Positions 33,139-42,227 of a stretch of DNA of 43,417 bases are shown here, piece after piece. Source of the stretch: Candidatus Alangreenwoodia gallinarii (GTDB taxonomy: Bacteria; Bacillota; Clostridia; Peptostreptococcales; Anaerovoracaceae). Position 1 is the stretch's first letter; each line of letters opens with the position of its first letter. The position numbers and the translations under genes are program-made. The notes under the pieces were generated by a model. The model had not been told where the DNA came from, ran no database searches, and saw nothing but the letters and a program-made list of their open reading frames with translations. The stretch covers positions 1 through 43,417 of the forward strand of contig CAJFPD010000054.1 of NCBI GenBank assembly GCA_904398315.1. The letters run 5' to 3'.

Positions 33139-34692
33139 ATTTATTCAAGAACGATCAGCGGGACACTTTCAGGGCTCAACGCGGAGACGGTGACGGTAGA
33201 GGCGAATGTGACATTCGGATTTCCGGTATTTCATATCGTGGGACTGGCCGATACAGCGATTAAGGAATCCAAGGAACGGGTGAGAGCGGCGATTATCAAT
33301 GCAGGAGCGAATTTCCCGCAGGAACGGGTGATCGTCAATCTGTCGCCGGCCGATATCCGGAAAGAAGGGACGCATTTTGATCTTCCTCTGGCGGTGAGCA
33401 TCCTGACGGCAGCGGGAAGAAACTGCGGAAAAATACCCGGTGAAGGCGAAAAATGCGCTTATTTCGGCGAACTGGCACTTGACGGATCGGTGGTACCTGT
33501 GAAGGGAATTCTGCCTCTGCTGATCGATTTGAGCGCTTCCGGCATACAGACTTTTTTTATTCCCGCAGAGAATCTCAAAGAAGCGTCTATCGTTCCGGGG
33601 ATTCGCCTTCTGCCTGTGTCCGCGCTGAGAGAGCTTCTGGATCATTTTGCGGGAACGCGGATGATCCGGCCGGTGGAAACGGGAAGATGCCGGAAGGCAG
33701 ATATCGCGGGTACGGGCGGCACGTACGGAACGGATTATGCTGATGTGGAAGGTCAGGAGGAGGCAAAGCGCGCTCTGCAGATCTCGGCGGCCGGCCTGCA
33801 CAATGTTCTTCTGGTTGGTCCTCCGGGTTCCGGAAAATCCATGCTGATACGGCGGCTTCCCGGAATTCTGCCGCCCATGACCTGGGAGGAAACGGTAGAG
33901 GTGACGAAAATCTACAGTATCTGCGGAATGCTCGACGCTGAAAATCCTCTGATGACGGAGAGGCCGTTCCGTGCACCTGACATGAGAATTACACCCGCAT
34001 CACTGGTAGGCGGCGGAATGCGCCCGAAACCCGGAGAGATTTCTCTGGCACATCTGGGCGTGCTGTTTCTCGACGAGCTGCCGGAATATTCAAGACAGTG
34101 TCTGGAGGCGCTGCGCGTCCCCATGGAGGAGGAAGCAGCAGTCGTGGTGAGAACCGGAGGAAAAGTGATATTTCCGGCTAAATTTCTGACAGCGGCTGCC
34201 ATGAATCCGTGTCCCTGCGGATATCTGGGAGACGACAGGAGAGAATGTACCTGTACGCAGTATGAAATAGCGAGATACAGAGCGAGACTTTCCGGGCCTT
34301 TTCTGGACAGAATCGATCTTTTCGTACCGGTCCGCCGTCCGGACAGGATATCTTTTTTCGAAGACGACGGGAACAGAACCGGCATGTCCACCGCACAGCT
34401 GCGGGAGGGAGTCATACGGGCGCGCAGCGCTCAGGAGAGAAGATTTGACAGAGAACCTATCTCCTATAATTCTCAGATGACGCCGGGTCAGCTGAAGAAA
34501 TTCTGCAGGCTCAGTGAGGCTTCGGAAAAACTGCTCGCCGAGGCTGTACGGAGTCTCGCGCTCAGTGTGCGTTCCGGTCACAGAATTCTGAGGACAGCGA
34601 GAACTATCGCGGATCTGGAGGGAAAAGACCGAATCGAAGAACGTCACATTGCGGAAGCCATACGGTATAAAAAGGAAGACGGAAAAAGGTGA
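33139..34692 (+). CDS. comM: ComM/YifB family Mg-chelatase-like AAA+ ATPase (start uncertain)
   Basis: AAA+ helicase family linked to branch migration during natural transformation. From 33139 it has 517 residues: an N-terminal Lon-like domain (about 20-160; FGFPVFHIVGLADTAIKESK, LSPADIRKEGTHFDLPLA), the AAA+ core with Walker A GPPGSGKSMLIRRLPGI and Walker B LGVLFLDELPEYSR, then the zinc-like MNPCPCGY and a helical C-terminal domain. Start: the conserved N-terminus (family form M-Y-S) reads I-Y-S here, encoded by ATT at 33139, with AAAGGGGGAG six bases upstream. In-frame ATGs at 33010 (overlapping the yraN stop) and 33079 give 43- or 20-residue extensions without family match or good ribosome site. 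Confidence 0.88.
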   Translation: MYSRTISGTLSGLNAETVTVEANVTFGFPVFHIVGLADTAIKESKERVRAAIINAGANFPQERVIVNLSPADIRKEGTHFDLPLAVSILTAAGRNCGKIPGEGEKCAYFGELALDGSVVPVKGILPLLIDLSASGIQTFFIPAENLKEASIVPGIRLLPVSALRELLDHFAGTRMIRPVETGRCRKADIAGTGGTYGTDYADVEGQEEAKRALQISAAGLHNVLLVGPPGSGKSMLIRRLPGILPPMTWEETVEVTKIYSICGMLDAENPLMTERPFRAPDMRITPASLVGGGMRPKPGEISLAHLGVLFLDELPEYSRQCLEALRVPMEEEAAVVVRTGGKVIFPAKFLTAAAMNPCPCGYLGDDRRECTCTQYEIARYRARLSGPFLDRIDLFVPVRRPDRISFFEDDGNRTGMSTAQLREGVIRARSAQERRFDREPISYNSQMTPGQLKKFCRLSEASEKLLAEAVRSLALSVRSGHRILRTARTIADLEGKDRIEERHIAEAIRYKKEDGKR

Positions 34693-34736
34693 AAAGCGAA
34701 AAAAACGATGAGAGAAAAGCGGAAAAAAGGGGAAGT

Positions 34737-35588
34737 ATGATATATGAAATCCGGCGCGGAGACGGAAATTATCCTGAGCTTCTGGAACATATCGACCGGC
34801 CTCCGGATATTCTTTACGGAACAGGAGATGCCGGCGTGCTGAAAAAACGCTGTGTGGCCGTCGTAGGAGCGCGCAGAGCAACTACCTACGGGAAATGGGT
34901 GTCATATCAGATCGGAAGACGTCTGGCAGAGTGCGGCCTGACAGTGGTAAGCGGTATGGCTTACGGATGCGATGCGGAAGCTCACCGGGGAGCTCTCGAA
35001 GCGGGCGGAACGACGGCGGCTGTGCTCGGCTGCGGCGTGGACATCTGTTATCCGGCGTCCAATGCCGCCCTGAGGAGACGCATTGCGGAAAGAGGTCTGA
35101 TTCTTTCGGAGTATGAACCGGGAACACCACCGCGCCCTTATCGGTTTCCGCAGAGAAACAGAATCATCAGCGGCATCTGTGAAGCCGTCGTCATAGCAGA
35201 GGCAGGGTTATCCAGCGGCTCGCTGATTACAGCCGAATATGCGGCGGAACAGGGACGGCGGGTTTTCGCCGTACCGGGCAGTATTTCTGCGCCGGGCAGT
35301 CTCGGGTGCAATAAACTGATTCAGGACGGTGCAGAGCTGGTGGCTGTCATCGATGATATTCTCTCCGGCCTCGGCGTGGCAGAGGAAAAGGAACGTCCGA
35401 AAGCCGTGTCCGTTCTGGGAAAAGATGAACGGAAAATTTACGAAACGGTGAGGGAAAACGGAGAAGTCACCGCGGACTTTATCGCGCGTACTCTGGGAAA
35501 AAGCGTGACGGAGATCAATGCCGCCGTCGGAGTTCTGGAGATAAAAGGGCTTCTTGTGACCTCGGCGGGAAAAATTTTTATCATGTAA
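34737..35588 (+). CDS. dprA: DNA-processing protein DprA
   Basis: Loads RecA on incoming single-stranded DNA during transformation. 283 residues. The Rossmann domain shows VAVVGARRATTYG, SGMAYGCDAEAHRGAL, LGCGVDICYP, SEYEPGTPPRPYRFPQRNRI and AGLSSGSLITAEYA; a C-terminal winged helix follows (about 220-283). The usual N-terminal SAM-like helical domain of about 60 residues is lacking; only some 30 residues precede the Rossmann fold. ATG at 34737 has AAGGGGA close by; a GTG at 34689 overlapping the comM stop would add 16 residues and is also possible. Confidence 0.94.
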   Translation: MIYEIRRGDGNYPELLEHIDRPPDILYGTGDAGVLKKRCVAVVGARRATTYGKWVSYQIGRRLAECGLTVVSGMAYGCDAEAHRGALEAGGTTAAVLGCGVDICYPASNAALRRRIAERGLILSEYEPGTPPRPYRFPQRNRIISGICEAVVIAEAGLSSGSLITAEYAAEQGRRVFAVPGSISAPGSLGCNKLIQDGAELVAVIDDILSGLGVAEEKERPKAVSVLGKDERKIYETVRENGEVTADFIARTLGKSVTEINAAVGVLEIKGLLVTSAGKIFIM

Positions 35589-35704
35589 GATTATCGGTAA
35601 GCATGTTTCCGCAACTGCGGTCAAAACAGCGTGCAGAGCGCTGCGGCGGGCGGCCGGAAGTGCGCGGACGGAAAATTCGGATCACGCTGTCTGCACTTTT
35701 GTTC

Positions 35705-35733
35705 TTGCAAAGTAAACAGAATATACCTATAAT
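35705..35733 (+). promoter_or_regulatory. Promoter of topA with overlapping dyad
   Basis: TTGCAA (35705-35710), 17-bp spacer, TATAAT (35728-35733). CCTATAA (35726-35732) and TTATAGG (35740-35746) form a dyad across the -10 and start site. Upstream, GTGCAGA/TCTGCAC followed by TTTTG may end the dprA transcript. Confidence 0.8.
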
Positions 35734-35775
35734 TTGAACTTATAGGACAATGTTGAAAGAAGTGAAGGTTTAAAT

Positions 35776-37833
35776 ATGAAGAAGGGGAAAGCTTTAGTCA
35801 TCGTGGAATCGCCGTCAAAGGCCAAGACAATCGGGAAAATTCTGGGGAGCCGGTATAAAGTTATCGCATCTGTGGGCCATGTGCGCGATCTCCCGAAGAG
35901 CAAACTGGGGATTAATATCGAAAATAATTTTGAGCCGGAGTATATCTCCATCCGGGGCAAGGGTGATGTGATCAAGATGCTGAAAAAAGAAGCGAAAAGC
36001 GCGTCAAAGGTCTATCTCGCCACAGACCCGGACCGGGAAGGCGAGGCGATTTCCTGGCATATCGAAAAACTTCTCGGAATAGATGAAAAAGACGTCTGCA
36101 GGATCGAGTTCAACGAGATCACAAAAAATGCCGTAAAAGAGGCGGTAAAAAAACCCAGAGCCATCGACAGAGGTCTGGTGGATGCGCAGCAGGCAAGGCG
36201 TGTGCTGGATCGTCTCGTGGGATATCAGATCAGCCCGCTGCTGTGGCGGAAGATCCGCAGAGGACTCAGCGCGGGAAGAGTACAGTCGGCTGCTCTGAAG
36301 ATACTCTGCGACCGGGAGAGAGAGATCAGCGCTTTTGTACCGGAAGAGTACTGGACTGTCGGCGCCACTTTTGAAAAATCGCGGAAAAAATTTCAGGCGA
36401 AGCTTCTGGAATACCGCGGAAAGAAAATCAGACCTGTGACGAAAGAAGAGACGGACGCGATCATCGCAGCGCTCGAAGGCGGGGCTTACCGCGTCAGCAG
36501 AGTCGAGGAAAAGGAACGCATGAAGCGTCCTCTTCCGCCTTTTACTACCAGCAGTCTGCAGCAGGAGGCGTCCACCAAGCTCAATTTCAACACGAAAAAG
36601 ACCATGATGATCGCGCAGCAGCTGTATGAGGGTGTGGATATCAAAGGCCAGGGAACCATCGGTCTGGTAACTTACATCCGTACCGACAGCGTGAGAATTT
36701 CCGACGTAGCAAAAGAGACAGCTAAAAATATGATTCTCGCTGATTACGGCCCGGAATATCTGGGAACAAATGTATATACAAATAAAAAGAAAGATGTTCA
36801 GGACGCGCATGAAGCGATCAGACCCAGTAACCCCGAACTGAAGCCGGACGATCTGAAGGAGTCTCTCTCAAAAGATCAGTACAATCTCTACCGGCTCATC
36901 TGGTGCAGGTTTACAGCGAGTCAGATGTCTCATGCCGTTTTTGATGCCGTCAGCGCGGATATCGAAAATAACGGCTATCTCTTCCGGGCGACAGGTTCCA
37001 AGTTGAAATTTGACGGATATCTGGCTGTCTACAACAATACTTCGGAAGAAGATAAGAACAAAATGCTGCCGCAGCTGGAAAAGGACGAGGAGCTGAAGCT
37101 CGTCGATCTGAAGGGTGAGCAGCATTTCACCCAGCCGCCGTCACGGTATACGGAGGCTTCTTTGGTAAAAGATCTGGAGGAGAAAAATATCGGCCGGCCG
37201 AGTACGTATGCACCGATCGTCGGCACGCTGGCGGAGCGGAAGTATGTGACCAGGGAAAAAAAGATGCTCGTCCCGACGGAGCTGGGCATGCTGGTGACAG
37301 AGCTGATGGAAAAATATTTCAAAGAGATCGTCGACGTGGGATTTACCGCCGAGATGGAAGACCGGCTGGACGATGTGGAGGTCAAGAATGCCGACTGGCA
37401 TAAGGTCATCTCGGATTTTTACTCCACATTTGAAAAAGATCTGAAGGTGGCGGACGAATCCATCGAAAAGCTCGTCATCGAAGATGAGCCGACAGGGGAG
37501 AACTGCCCGGTATGCGGAAAACCTCTGGTGATCAAGCACGGCAGATTCGGCGAATTTATCGCCTGCAGCGGATATCCGGACTGCAGGACGACGATGACGA
37601 TTCAGAAAAAGCTCGACGTCAAATGCCCGAAGTGTGGCAAAGATCTCGTGGTGAGGAAGAGCAGAAAGGGAAAGACCTTTTACGGCTGCAGCGGATATCC
37701 GGACTGTAATCAGGTATACTGGAATAAGCCGGTAAATCAGAAATGTCCGGAGTGTGGTGCGCTCATGACGGAGAAAAAGACGAAGAGCTATTCTCTCATC
37801 TGCTCCAATCCGGAGTGCGGGCATAAAGAGTAG
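35776..37833 (+). CDS. topA: DNA topoisomerase I
   Basis: Type IA topoisomerase that relaxes negative supercoils. 685 residues. The Toprim domain starts KALVIVESPSKAKTIGKIL and includes the acidic ATDPDREGEAISWH. The active-site tyrosine is Y300 in LVTYIRTDSVRIS. The C-terminus has three zinc ribbons: CPVCGKPLV...CSGYPDC, CPKCGKDLV...CSGYPDC and CPECGAL...CSNPEC, each with four cysteines. GAAGG precedes the ATG. trmFO and xerC, which often sit between topA and hslV, are absent; the 147 bases to hslV contain nothing I can name. Confidence 0.98.
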   Translation: MKKGKALVIVESPSKAKTIGKILGSRYKVIASVGHVRDLPKSKLGINIENNFEPEYISIRGKGDVIKMLKKEAKSASKVYLATDPDREGEAISWHIEKLLGIDEKDVCRIEFNEITKNAVKEAVKKPRAIDRGLVDAQQARRVLDRLVGYQISPLLWRKIRRGLSAGRVQSAALKILCDREREISAFVPEEYWTVGATFEKSRKKFQAKLLEYRGKKIRPVTKEETDAIIAALEGGAYRVSRVEEKERMKRPLPPFTTSSLQQEASTKLNFNTKKTMMIAQQLYEGVDIKGQGTIGLVTYIRTDSVRISDVAKETAKNMILADYGPEYLGTNVYTNKKKDVQDAHEAIRPSNPELKPDDLKESLSKDQYNLYRLIWCRFTASQMSHAVFDAVSADIENNGYLFRATGSKLKFDGYLAVYNNTSEEDKNKMLPQLEKDEELKLVDLKGEQHFTQPPSRYTEASLVKDLEEKNIGRPSTYAPIVGTLAERKYVTREKKMLVPTELGMLVTELMEKYFKEIVDVGFTAEMEDRLDDVEVKNADWHKVISDFYSTFEKDLKVADESIEKLVIEDEPTGENCPVCGKPLVIKHGRFGEFIACSGYPDCRTTMTIQKKLDVKCPKCGKDLVVRKSRKGKTFYGCSGYPDCNQVYWNKPVNQKCPECGALMTEKKTKSYSLICSNPECGHKE

Positions 37834-37980
37834 CAGTATACGGAGTGGCGCACGGCTGCGGGAAGCGGAGGTATCGAAGAGCATTATCAAGCATTATCGG
37901 CCGAAGAGAGTAAGAGAGTATCAGAAAAGAGTATTCAGAGTATTTTAAGAGGAAAAACACACATAACGGAGGTATATTCA

Positions 37981-38523
37981 GTGAGCAATTCAATGTTTCA
38001 TGCCACTACGATTGTCGCGGTAAAGCGCGGAGAGGACGTGTGCATCGGCGGTGACGGTCAGGTTACCATGGGTGAAAGTACGATCATGAAGGCTTCTGCA
38101 AAAAAAGTGCGGAAGATTTATAAAAATTCTGTCGTCACCGGTTTTGCCGGTTCGGTGGCGGATGCTTTTTCCCTGACGGAGATGTTTGAGAAAAAACTGG
38201 AGGAACATTCGGGAAATCTCAAGAGGGCTGCGGTCGCTCTGGCACAGCGCTGGAGATCGGATAAGGGAATGAGAAATCTGGAGGCACTGATGATCGTCGC
38301 CAATAAAGAGGAAATCCTCGTGATTTCCGGAAACGGAGAGGTGATCGTGCCGGATGAAAACTTCGTGGCTATAGGATCCGGCGGAAATTACGCTTATGCG
38401 GCGGCAAATGCGCTCTATAAACATACAGATATGTCAGCGGAGGAGATCGTAAGAGAAGCGCTGGGCATCGCATCTTCGATCTGTGTCTATACGAACTCCA
38501 ATATCTCGGTGGAAAAACTCTAG
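37981..38523 (+). CDS. hslV: ATP-dependent protease subunit HslV
   Basis: Proteolytic core of the HslUV (ClpYQ) complex, a two-chamber threonine-type peptidase. 180 residues. The start is a GTG at 37981 with GGAGG upstream. Residues 1-8 (MSNSMFHA) look like a short propeptide, leaving Thr9 in HATTIVAVKR as the catalytic N-terminus; the GGDGQVTMG motif and the GSGGNYAYAAANAL block are typical. A second ATG at residue 5 is possible. Followed 10 bases later by its ATPase partner. Confidence 0.97.
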   Translation: MSNSMFHATTIVAVKRGEDVCIGGDGQVTMGESTIMKASAKKVRKIYKNSVVTGFAGSVADAFSLTEMFEKKLEEHSGNLKRAAVALAQRWRSDKGMRNLEALMIVANKEEILVISGNGEVIVPDENFVAIGSGGNYAYAAANALYKHTDMSAEEIVREALGIASSICVYTNSNISVEKL

Positions 38524-38533
38524 GAGGTGCGAA

Positions 38534-39991
38534 ATGGGTGAATTTTACAATCTTACTCCAAAAGAAATCGTTGCAGAACTCGATAAATATATCGTAGGAC
38601 AGGACAGCGCCAAAAAATCGGTGGCAATCGCTCTCCGCAACCGGCATCGCAGAAATCAGCTTTCCGATGAGATGAGAGAAGAGGTCACGCCGAAAAATAT
38701 CCTGATGATGGGGCCGACCGGATGCGGAAAGACAGAGATCGCCAGACGTCTGGCAAAAATCATGGAAGCTCCTTTCGTGAAAGTGGAAGCGACGAAGTTC
38801 ACGGAAGTGGGTTATGTGGGACGGGATGTGGATTCCATCATCCGAGATCTCGTGGAGGCATCGATCCGTCTGACAAAACAGCAGAAGATGGAAGAAAAAT
38901 ATAAGATCGCTGACGAGATCGTCGAGGACAAAATCGCAGAGGCGATCATTCCGAATAAAAAGAGCGCGAAAAATGCGGCGGGCGGCACGCAGAACGGACA
39001 GAGTGACAATCCTTTCGCTTTTCTGTCGAATATTCCGGGCATGTCCCAGTATTTTCCGCCGAATCAGCAGCAGCCTCTCTATGAGGAAAACGGCGGAAAG
39101 CAGAACGCCAACGAGCTGGAGCTGGCCAGAGAACAGGTGAAACAGCAGCTGCGTCAGGGACTGCTTGAGGAGCAGATTATCGAAATCGACGTCATCGATA
39201 CGAAGGGAAATACGATCGATATCGGCGGAAACGAAAACATGAGCATCAGCATCGGCAGCATTTTCGGCGATATGGTGCCTCCGAAGACGAAGAAAAAGAG
39301 ACTGAAAGTAAAGGATGCGAGGAAAGTACTCAGAGAGCAGGAGGCACAGAATCTTCTGGATATGGATGAGGTGACGGCAGAAGCTGTGGAAAATGCGGAA
39401 CAGAACGGCATCGTCTTCATCGATGAAATCGACAAGATAGCCGACAGCTCGGAATACGGCAGAGGTCCCGGTGTATCCAGAGAAGGCGTGCAGCGAGATA
39501 TACTGCCGATCGTGGAAGGCAGCGTCGTCAATACGAAATACGGCCCTGTAAAGACGGATCACATGCTGTTTATCGGTGCGGGTGCGTTCCACGTCTCCAA
39601 GCCGACAGATCTGATTCCTGAGCTGCAGGGACGTTTCCCGATCCGCGTGGAACTGGAAAATCTCACGAAAGAAGCGCTCAAACAGATCCTGACCGTTCCG
39701 AAAAATGCTCTGGTGACACAGCATAAGATGATGCTCGAAACAGAAGGTGTTAAGATCGATTTCACGGAGGAAGCCATCGACGAGATCGCGGAGATCGCCT
39801 ATATGACGAATGAGCAGAATGAGAATATCGGCGCAAGAAGACTGCATACCGTTATGGAAAAGCTGCTGGAAGATATCTCCTTCGAGCTGCCGAATCCGGA
39901 TATTAAAGAAGTGACTATCGACAAAGCTTATGTTCTCGAAAAATTCGCTGATAAGCTCAGCGAAGATGATCTGGATCGTTACATTTTATAG
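38534..39991 (+). CDS. hslU: ATP-dependent protease ATPase subunit HslU
   Basis: AAA+ unfoldase that feeds substrates into HslV. 485 residues. TPKEIVAELDKYIVGQD opens the protein; Walker A is GPTGCGKTEIARRLAK, followed by the pore loop region TEVGYVGRDVDSIIRDLVE. An inserted I-domain with a Gln/Asn-rich stretch (PPNQQQPLYEENGGKQNAN) spans about 110-240. Walker B is IVFIDEIDKIA, sensor-2 GARRLHTVMEKLLEDI, and the C-terminal DLDRYIL tail that docks into HslV is intact. AGGAGG precedes the ATG by 6 bases. Confidence 0.97.
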   Translation: MGEFYNLTPKEIVAELDKYIVGQDSAKKSVAIALRNRHRRNQLSDEMREEVTPKNILMMGPTGCGKTEIARRLAKIMEAPFVKVEATKFTEVGYVGRDVDSIIRDLVEASIRLTKQQKMEEKYKIADEIVEDKIAEAIIPNKKSAKNAAGGTQNGQSDNPFAFLSNIPGMSQYFPPNQQQPLYEENGGKQNANELELAREQVKQQLRQGLLEEQIIEIDVIDTKGNTIDIGGNENMSISIGSIFGDMVPPKTKKKRLKVKDARKVLREQEAQNLLDMDEVTAEAVENAEQNGIVFIDEIDKIADSSEYGRGPGVSREGVQRDILPIVEGSVVNTKYGPVKTDHMLFIGAGAFHVSKPTDLIPELQGRFPIRVELENLTKEALKQILTVPKNALVTQHKMMLETEGVKIDFTEEAIDEIAEIAYMTNEQNENIGARRLHTVMEKLLEDISFELPNPDIKEVTIDKAYVLEKFADKLSEDDLDRYIL

Positions 39992-40092
39992 ATTATAGAG
40001 ATTACAGAAATCTGCAGGGCTGTTTTACGGACTGAAGGTGCCGCGGCAGTGTGCAGAACGGAAAACAACAGCGAACATCGGTAACAAAACAT

Positions 40093-40128
40093 CCCCGGAA
40101 TGCATATGATGACAGACCGGGGGTTTTT
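40093..40128 (+). terminator. Intrinsic terminator directly before yunB
   Basis: CCCCGG (40093-40098) pairs with CCGGGG (40117-40122), loop of 18 bases, followed by G and five T residues. It ends only 7 bases before the yunB ATG. Confidence 0.7.
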
Positions 40129-40134
40129 GTTGCC

Positions 40135-40809
40135 ATGAGAAAAAACGGCAGAGGCAGAAGAAAAAAAAGAAAGATCAGAGCGTTTTTTATCGCGGTGTGT
40201 GTTTTAGTCATCGCGGTCTGCATCTTTATTTTTGCGGAAAATACGATGAAGACGACGCTCAGCAGTGCCGCGGAGATCAAGTCGAAGGAGATCATAGAGC
40301 AGATCATCAACAGCGCCGTTTATGATCAGACACATCAGGAGGACGGCACAGAACTGGAAATTATTCACACAGCGGAGGATTCGGAAGGAAATCTGCAGCT
40401 GGTGACACTGAACACATCGCTGCTGAATAAAATCGGAACAGAGATAGCCAAGCGGGTGAATAATGATATATACTATGAAAAAGCGGATAAAATCCGCCTT
40501 TCACTGGGCAGTCTGCTGGGAAGCAGGCTGCTGTCCCAGACGGGACCTTACTTTACATTTGATATCGTTCCAGTGGCGGTGATCAATGTGGGATACAAGA
40601 CAGAATTTGAAAGCACCGGCATCAATCAGAGCAAGTATAAAGTCTATCTGGATGTGAAAACGGAGACTCGTCTGATGGTTCCGTTCATGTCGGAAAAATT
40701 CGAGACGGTCAATACCGTTTTGATCGCAGAAGCTGTCATTGTCGGCGAGGTTCCGGGAACTTATACCAATATTCCGGAAGAAGATGTCAGCGAACTGGTG
40801 CCGGGCTGA
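40135..40809 (+). CDS. yunB: Sporulation protein YunB
   Basis: Membrane-anchored protein of the YunB family, needed for spore formation in Bacillus, where it is under sigma-E control. 224 residues: a basic cytoplasmic start (RKNGRGRRKKRKIR), one membrane segment (about 15-37, FFIAVCVLVIAVCIFIF), then an extracytoplasmic domain with the family stretches NSAVYDQ, LNTSLLNKIGTEIAKRVN, the glycine-rich LGSLLGSRLLS, and TEFESTGINQSKYKVYLDV. No strong Shine-Dalgarno site: only the GGGGG of the terminator hairpin lies upstream. A GTG at 40051 in the same frame would run through the hairpin. Followed by hflX. Confidence 0.88.
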   Translation: MRKNGRGRRKKRKIRAFFIAVCVLVIAVCIFIFAENTMKTTLSSAAEIKSKEIIEQIINSAVYDQTHQEDGTELEIIHTAEDSEGNLQLVTLNTSLLNKIGTEIAKRVNNDIYYEKADKIRLSLGSLLGSRLLSQTGPYFTFDIVPVAVINVGYKTEFESTGINQSKYKVYLDVKTETRLMVPFMSEKFETVNTVLIAEAVIVGEVPGTYTNIPEEDVSELVPG

Positions 40810-40819
40810 GAGGAAAAAT

Positions 40820-42103
40820 ATGTTTGAAATCAATGAGAATAATGAAGTGGTGCGGGAACGTCTGACGAGAGCCGTTCTCGCAGGCATAAGCCTGGATGAT
40901 GAAGATATCAGTTCTTCCATGTATGAGCTGAAGGGCCTCGCCGAAGCCGCCGGAGCGGAAGTCCTGGGTGAAATCGTACAGGTGCGGCAGCGCCCGGATA
41001 AGGCGACTTACATCGGAAAAGGCAAGGTGGAAGAGCTGGCGGAAATGTGCCGCAATATGGAAGCAAATACCGTCATTTTCAATAATGAACTTTCGGGAGC
41101 TCAGCTGCGGAATCTGGAGGACGCTGTGGGAGTGACGGTTCTGGACAGGACGATTCTGATTCTCGACATTTTTGCGGCCAGAGCCTCTTCTGCAGAAGGG
41201 CGTCTGCAGGTGGAGCTGGCTCAGCTTCAGTACCGTCTGCCGCGCCTCACCGGTTTCGGAAGGTCCCTGTCGAGAACGGGAGGAGGTATCGGAACGCGGG
41301 GGCCCGGGGAGAAGAAGCTGGAAACCGACAGGCGTCACATTCAATCCCGTATGGATGAGATCAAAAGAGAAATCCGTGACGTTCAGCGTTCAAGAGAGGT
41401 ACAGCGGAGCCGGAGAGAAAAGTCGGAGATACCGGTGGTCGCTCTGGTTGGTTACACCAATGCGGGGAAATCGGCTCTGATGAACGCTCTGCTTCGCAGA
41501 AGCGAAAAAGAGGACAAGGCTGTTTTTGAAAAAAACATGTTATTTGCCACGCTCGACGTTTCACAGCGCAAAATCAGTCTTGATTTCAATAAAGAATTCA
41601 TACTCATCGATACAGTGGGTTTTGTCAGCAAACTGCCCCATTCTCTGGTGGATGCATTCAAGGGGACTCTGGAGGAGGTGTTGTACGCCGATGTTCTCGT
41701 GGAGGTGGTGGATTCCTCTTCTGCGGACTGCGAGTTCAACATGAATGTAACGGCTTCTGTCCTGAAGGAAATCGGTGCAGGAGATATTCCGCGTATTGTG
41801 GCATTCAACAAGATCGATCTGCTTCCGGAGGGAAGAGAGCTGCCGCTGGTGCCGGAAAAATCATTTCCGATTTCCGCAAAAAAAGATATCGGAATCGATG
41901 AGCTGACGGATGCCGTCTGCGATATCATCTATGCGGGGCAGCACAGAGTACGTCTGCTTATCCCCTACGATCAGGGCAGAATTTCCTCCTATCTGCAGGA
42001 AAAATGCAGAATTTACGTTACGGAATACCGCAGCGAGGGCACTTACTTTGAAGCGGAGCTGAATGACGCGGATTATAACAGACTGGCGCAGTATCTGCTG
42101 TAA
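40820..42103 (+). CDS. hflX: GTPase HflX
   Basis: Ribosome-associated GTPase that splits stalled 70S ribosomes. 427 residues. The HflX N-terminal domain (about 30-165) has KATYIGKGKVEELAEM and LDRTILILDIFAARASSAEG; a Gly-rich loop follows (GGGIGTRGPGEKKLETDRR) with a helical linker. The G domain has G1 GYTNAGKSALMN, G2 LFATLDVSQR, G3 DTVGFVSKLPH and G4 FNKIDLL; a short C-terminal domain ends the chain. GAGAGGA lies 6 bases before the ATG. Confidence 0.96.
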   Translation: MFEINENNEVVRERLTRAVLAGISLDDEDISSSMYELKGLAEAAGAEVLGEIVQVRQRPDKATYIGKGKVEELAEMCRNMEANTVIFNNELSGAQLRNLEDAVGVTVLDRTILILDIFAARASSAEGRLQVELAQLQYRLPRLTGFGRSLSRTGGGIGTRGPGEKKLETDRRHIQSRMDEIKREIRDVQRSREVQRSRREKSEIPVVALVGYTNAGKSALMNALLRRSEKEDKAVFEKNMLFATLDVSQRKISLDFNKEFILIDTVGFVSKLPHSLVDAFKGTLEEVLYADVLVEVVDSSSADCEFNMNVTASVLKEIGAGDIPRIVAFNKIDLLPEGRELPLVPEKSFPISAKKDIGIDELTDAVCDIIYAGQHRVRLLIPYDQGRISSYLQEKCRIYVTEYRSEGTYFEAELNDADYNRLAQYLL

Positions 42104-42109
42104 AACAGA

Positions 42110-42182
42110 CCGGCGTTTTTTCTTTTCAGGAGAAATACGGAAGGAAAGGGAAAACGCCGGAAAGAGGCATAAAAGAGGCATA
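42110..42182. repeat. Inverted repeat and 11-bp tandem duplication between hflX and yigZ
   Basis: CCGGCGTTTT (42110-42119) is the exact complement of AAAACGCCGG (42151-42160). Directly after, AAAGAGGCATA is duplicated head to tail at 42161-42171 and 42172-42182, which looks like a recent slip in untranslated DNA. Neither explains termination well: the T run lies in the left arm. Confidence 0.6.
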
Positions 42183-42227
42183 CAAGAGAGCTATACAGAA
42201 GAAAAGAAAGGCAGGATTCGGCGGAAA

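Noticed and set aside
38369..39847. A 492-codon open frame on the minus strand opposite hslU
   Set aside because: HslU on the plus strand is complete with Walker motifs and docking tail. The opposing protein is His/Arg/Phe-rich with no recognisable domain.
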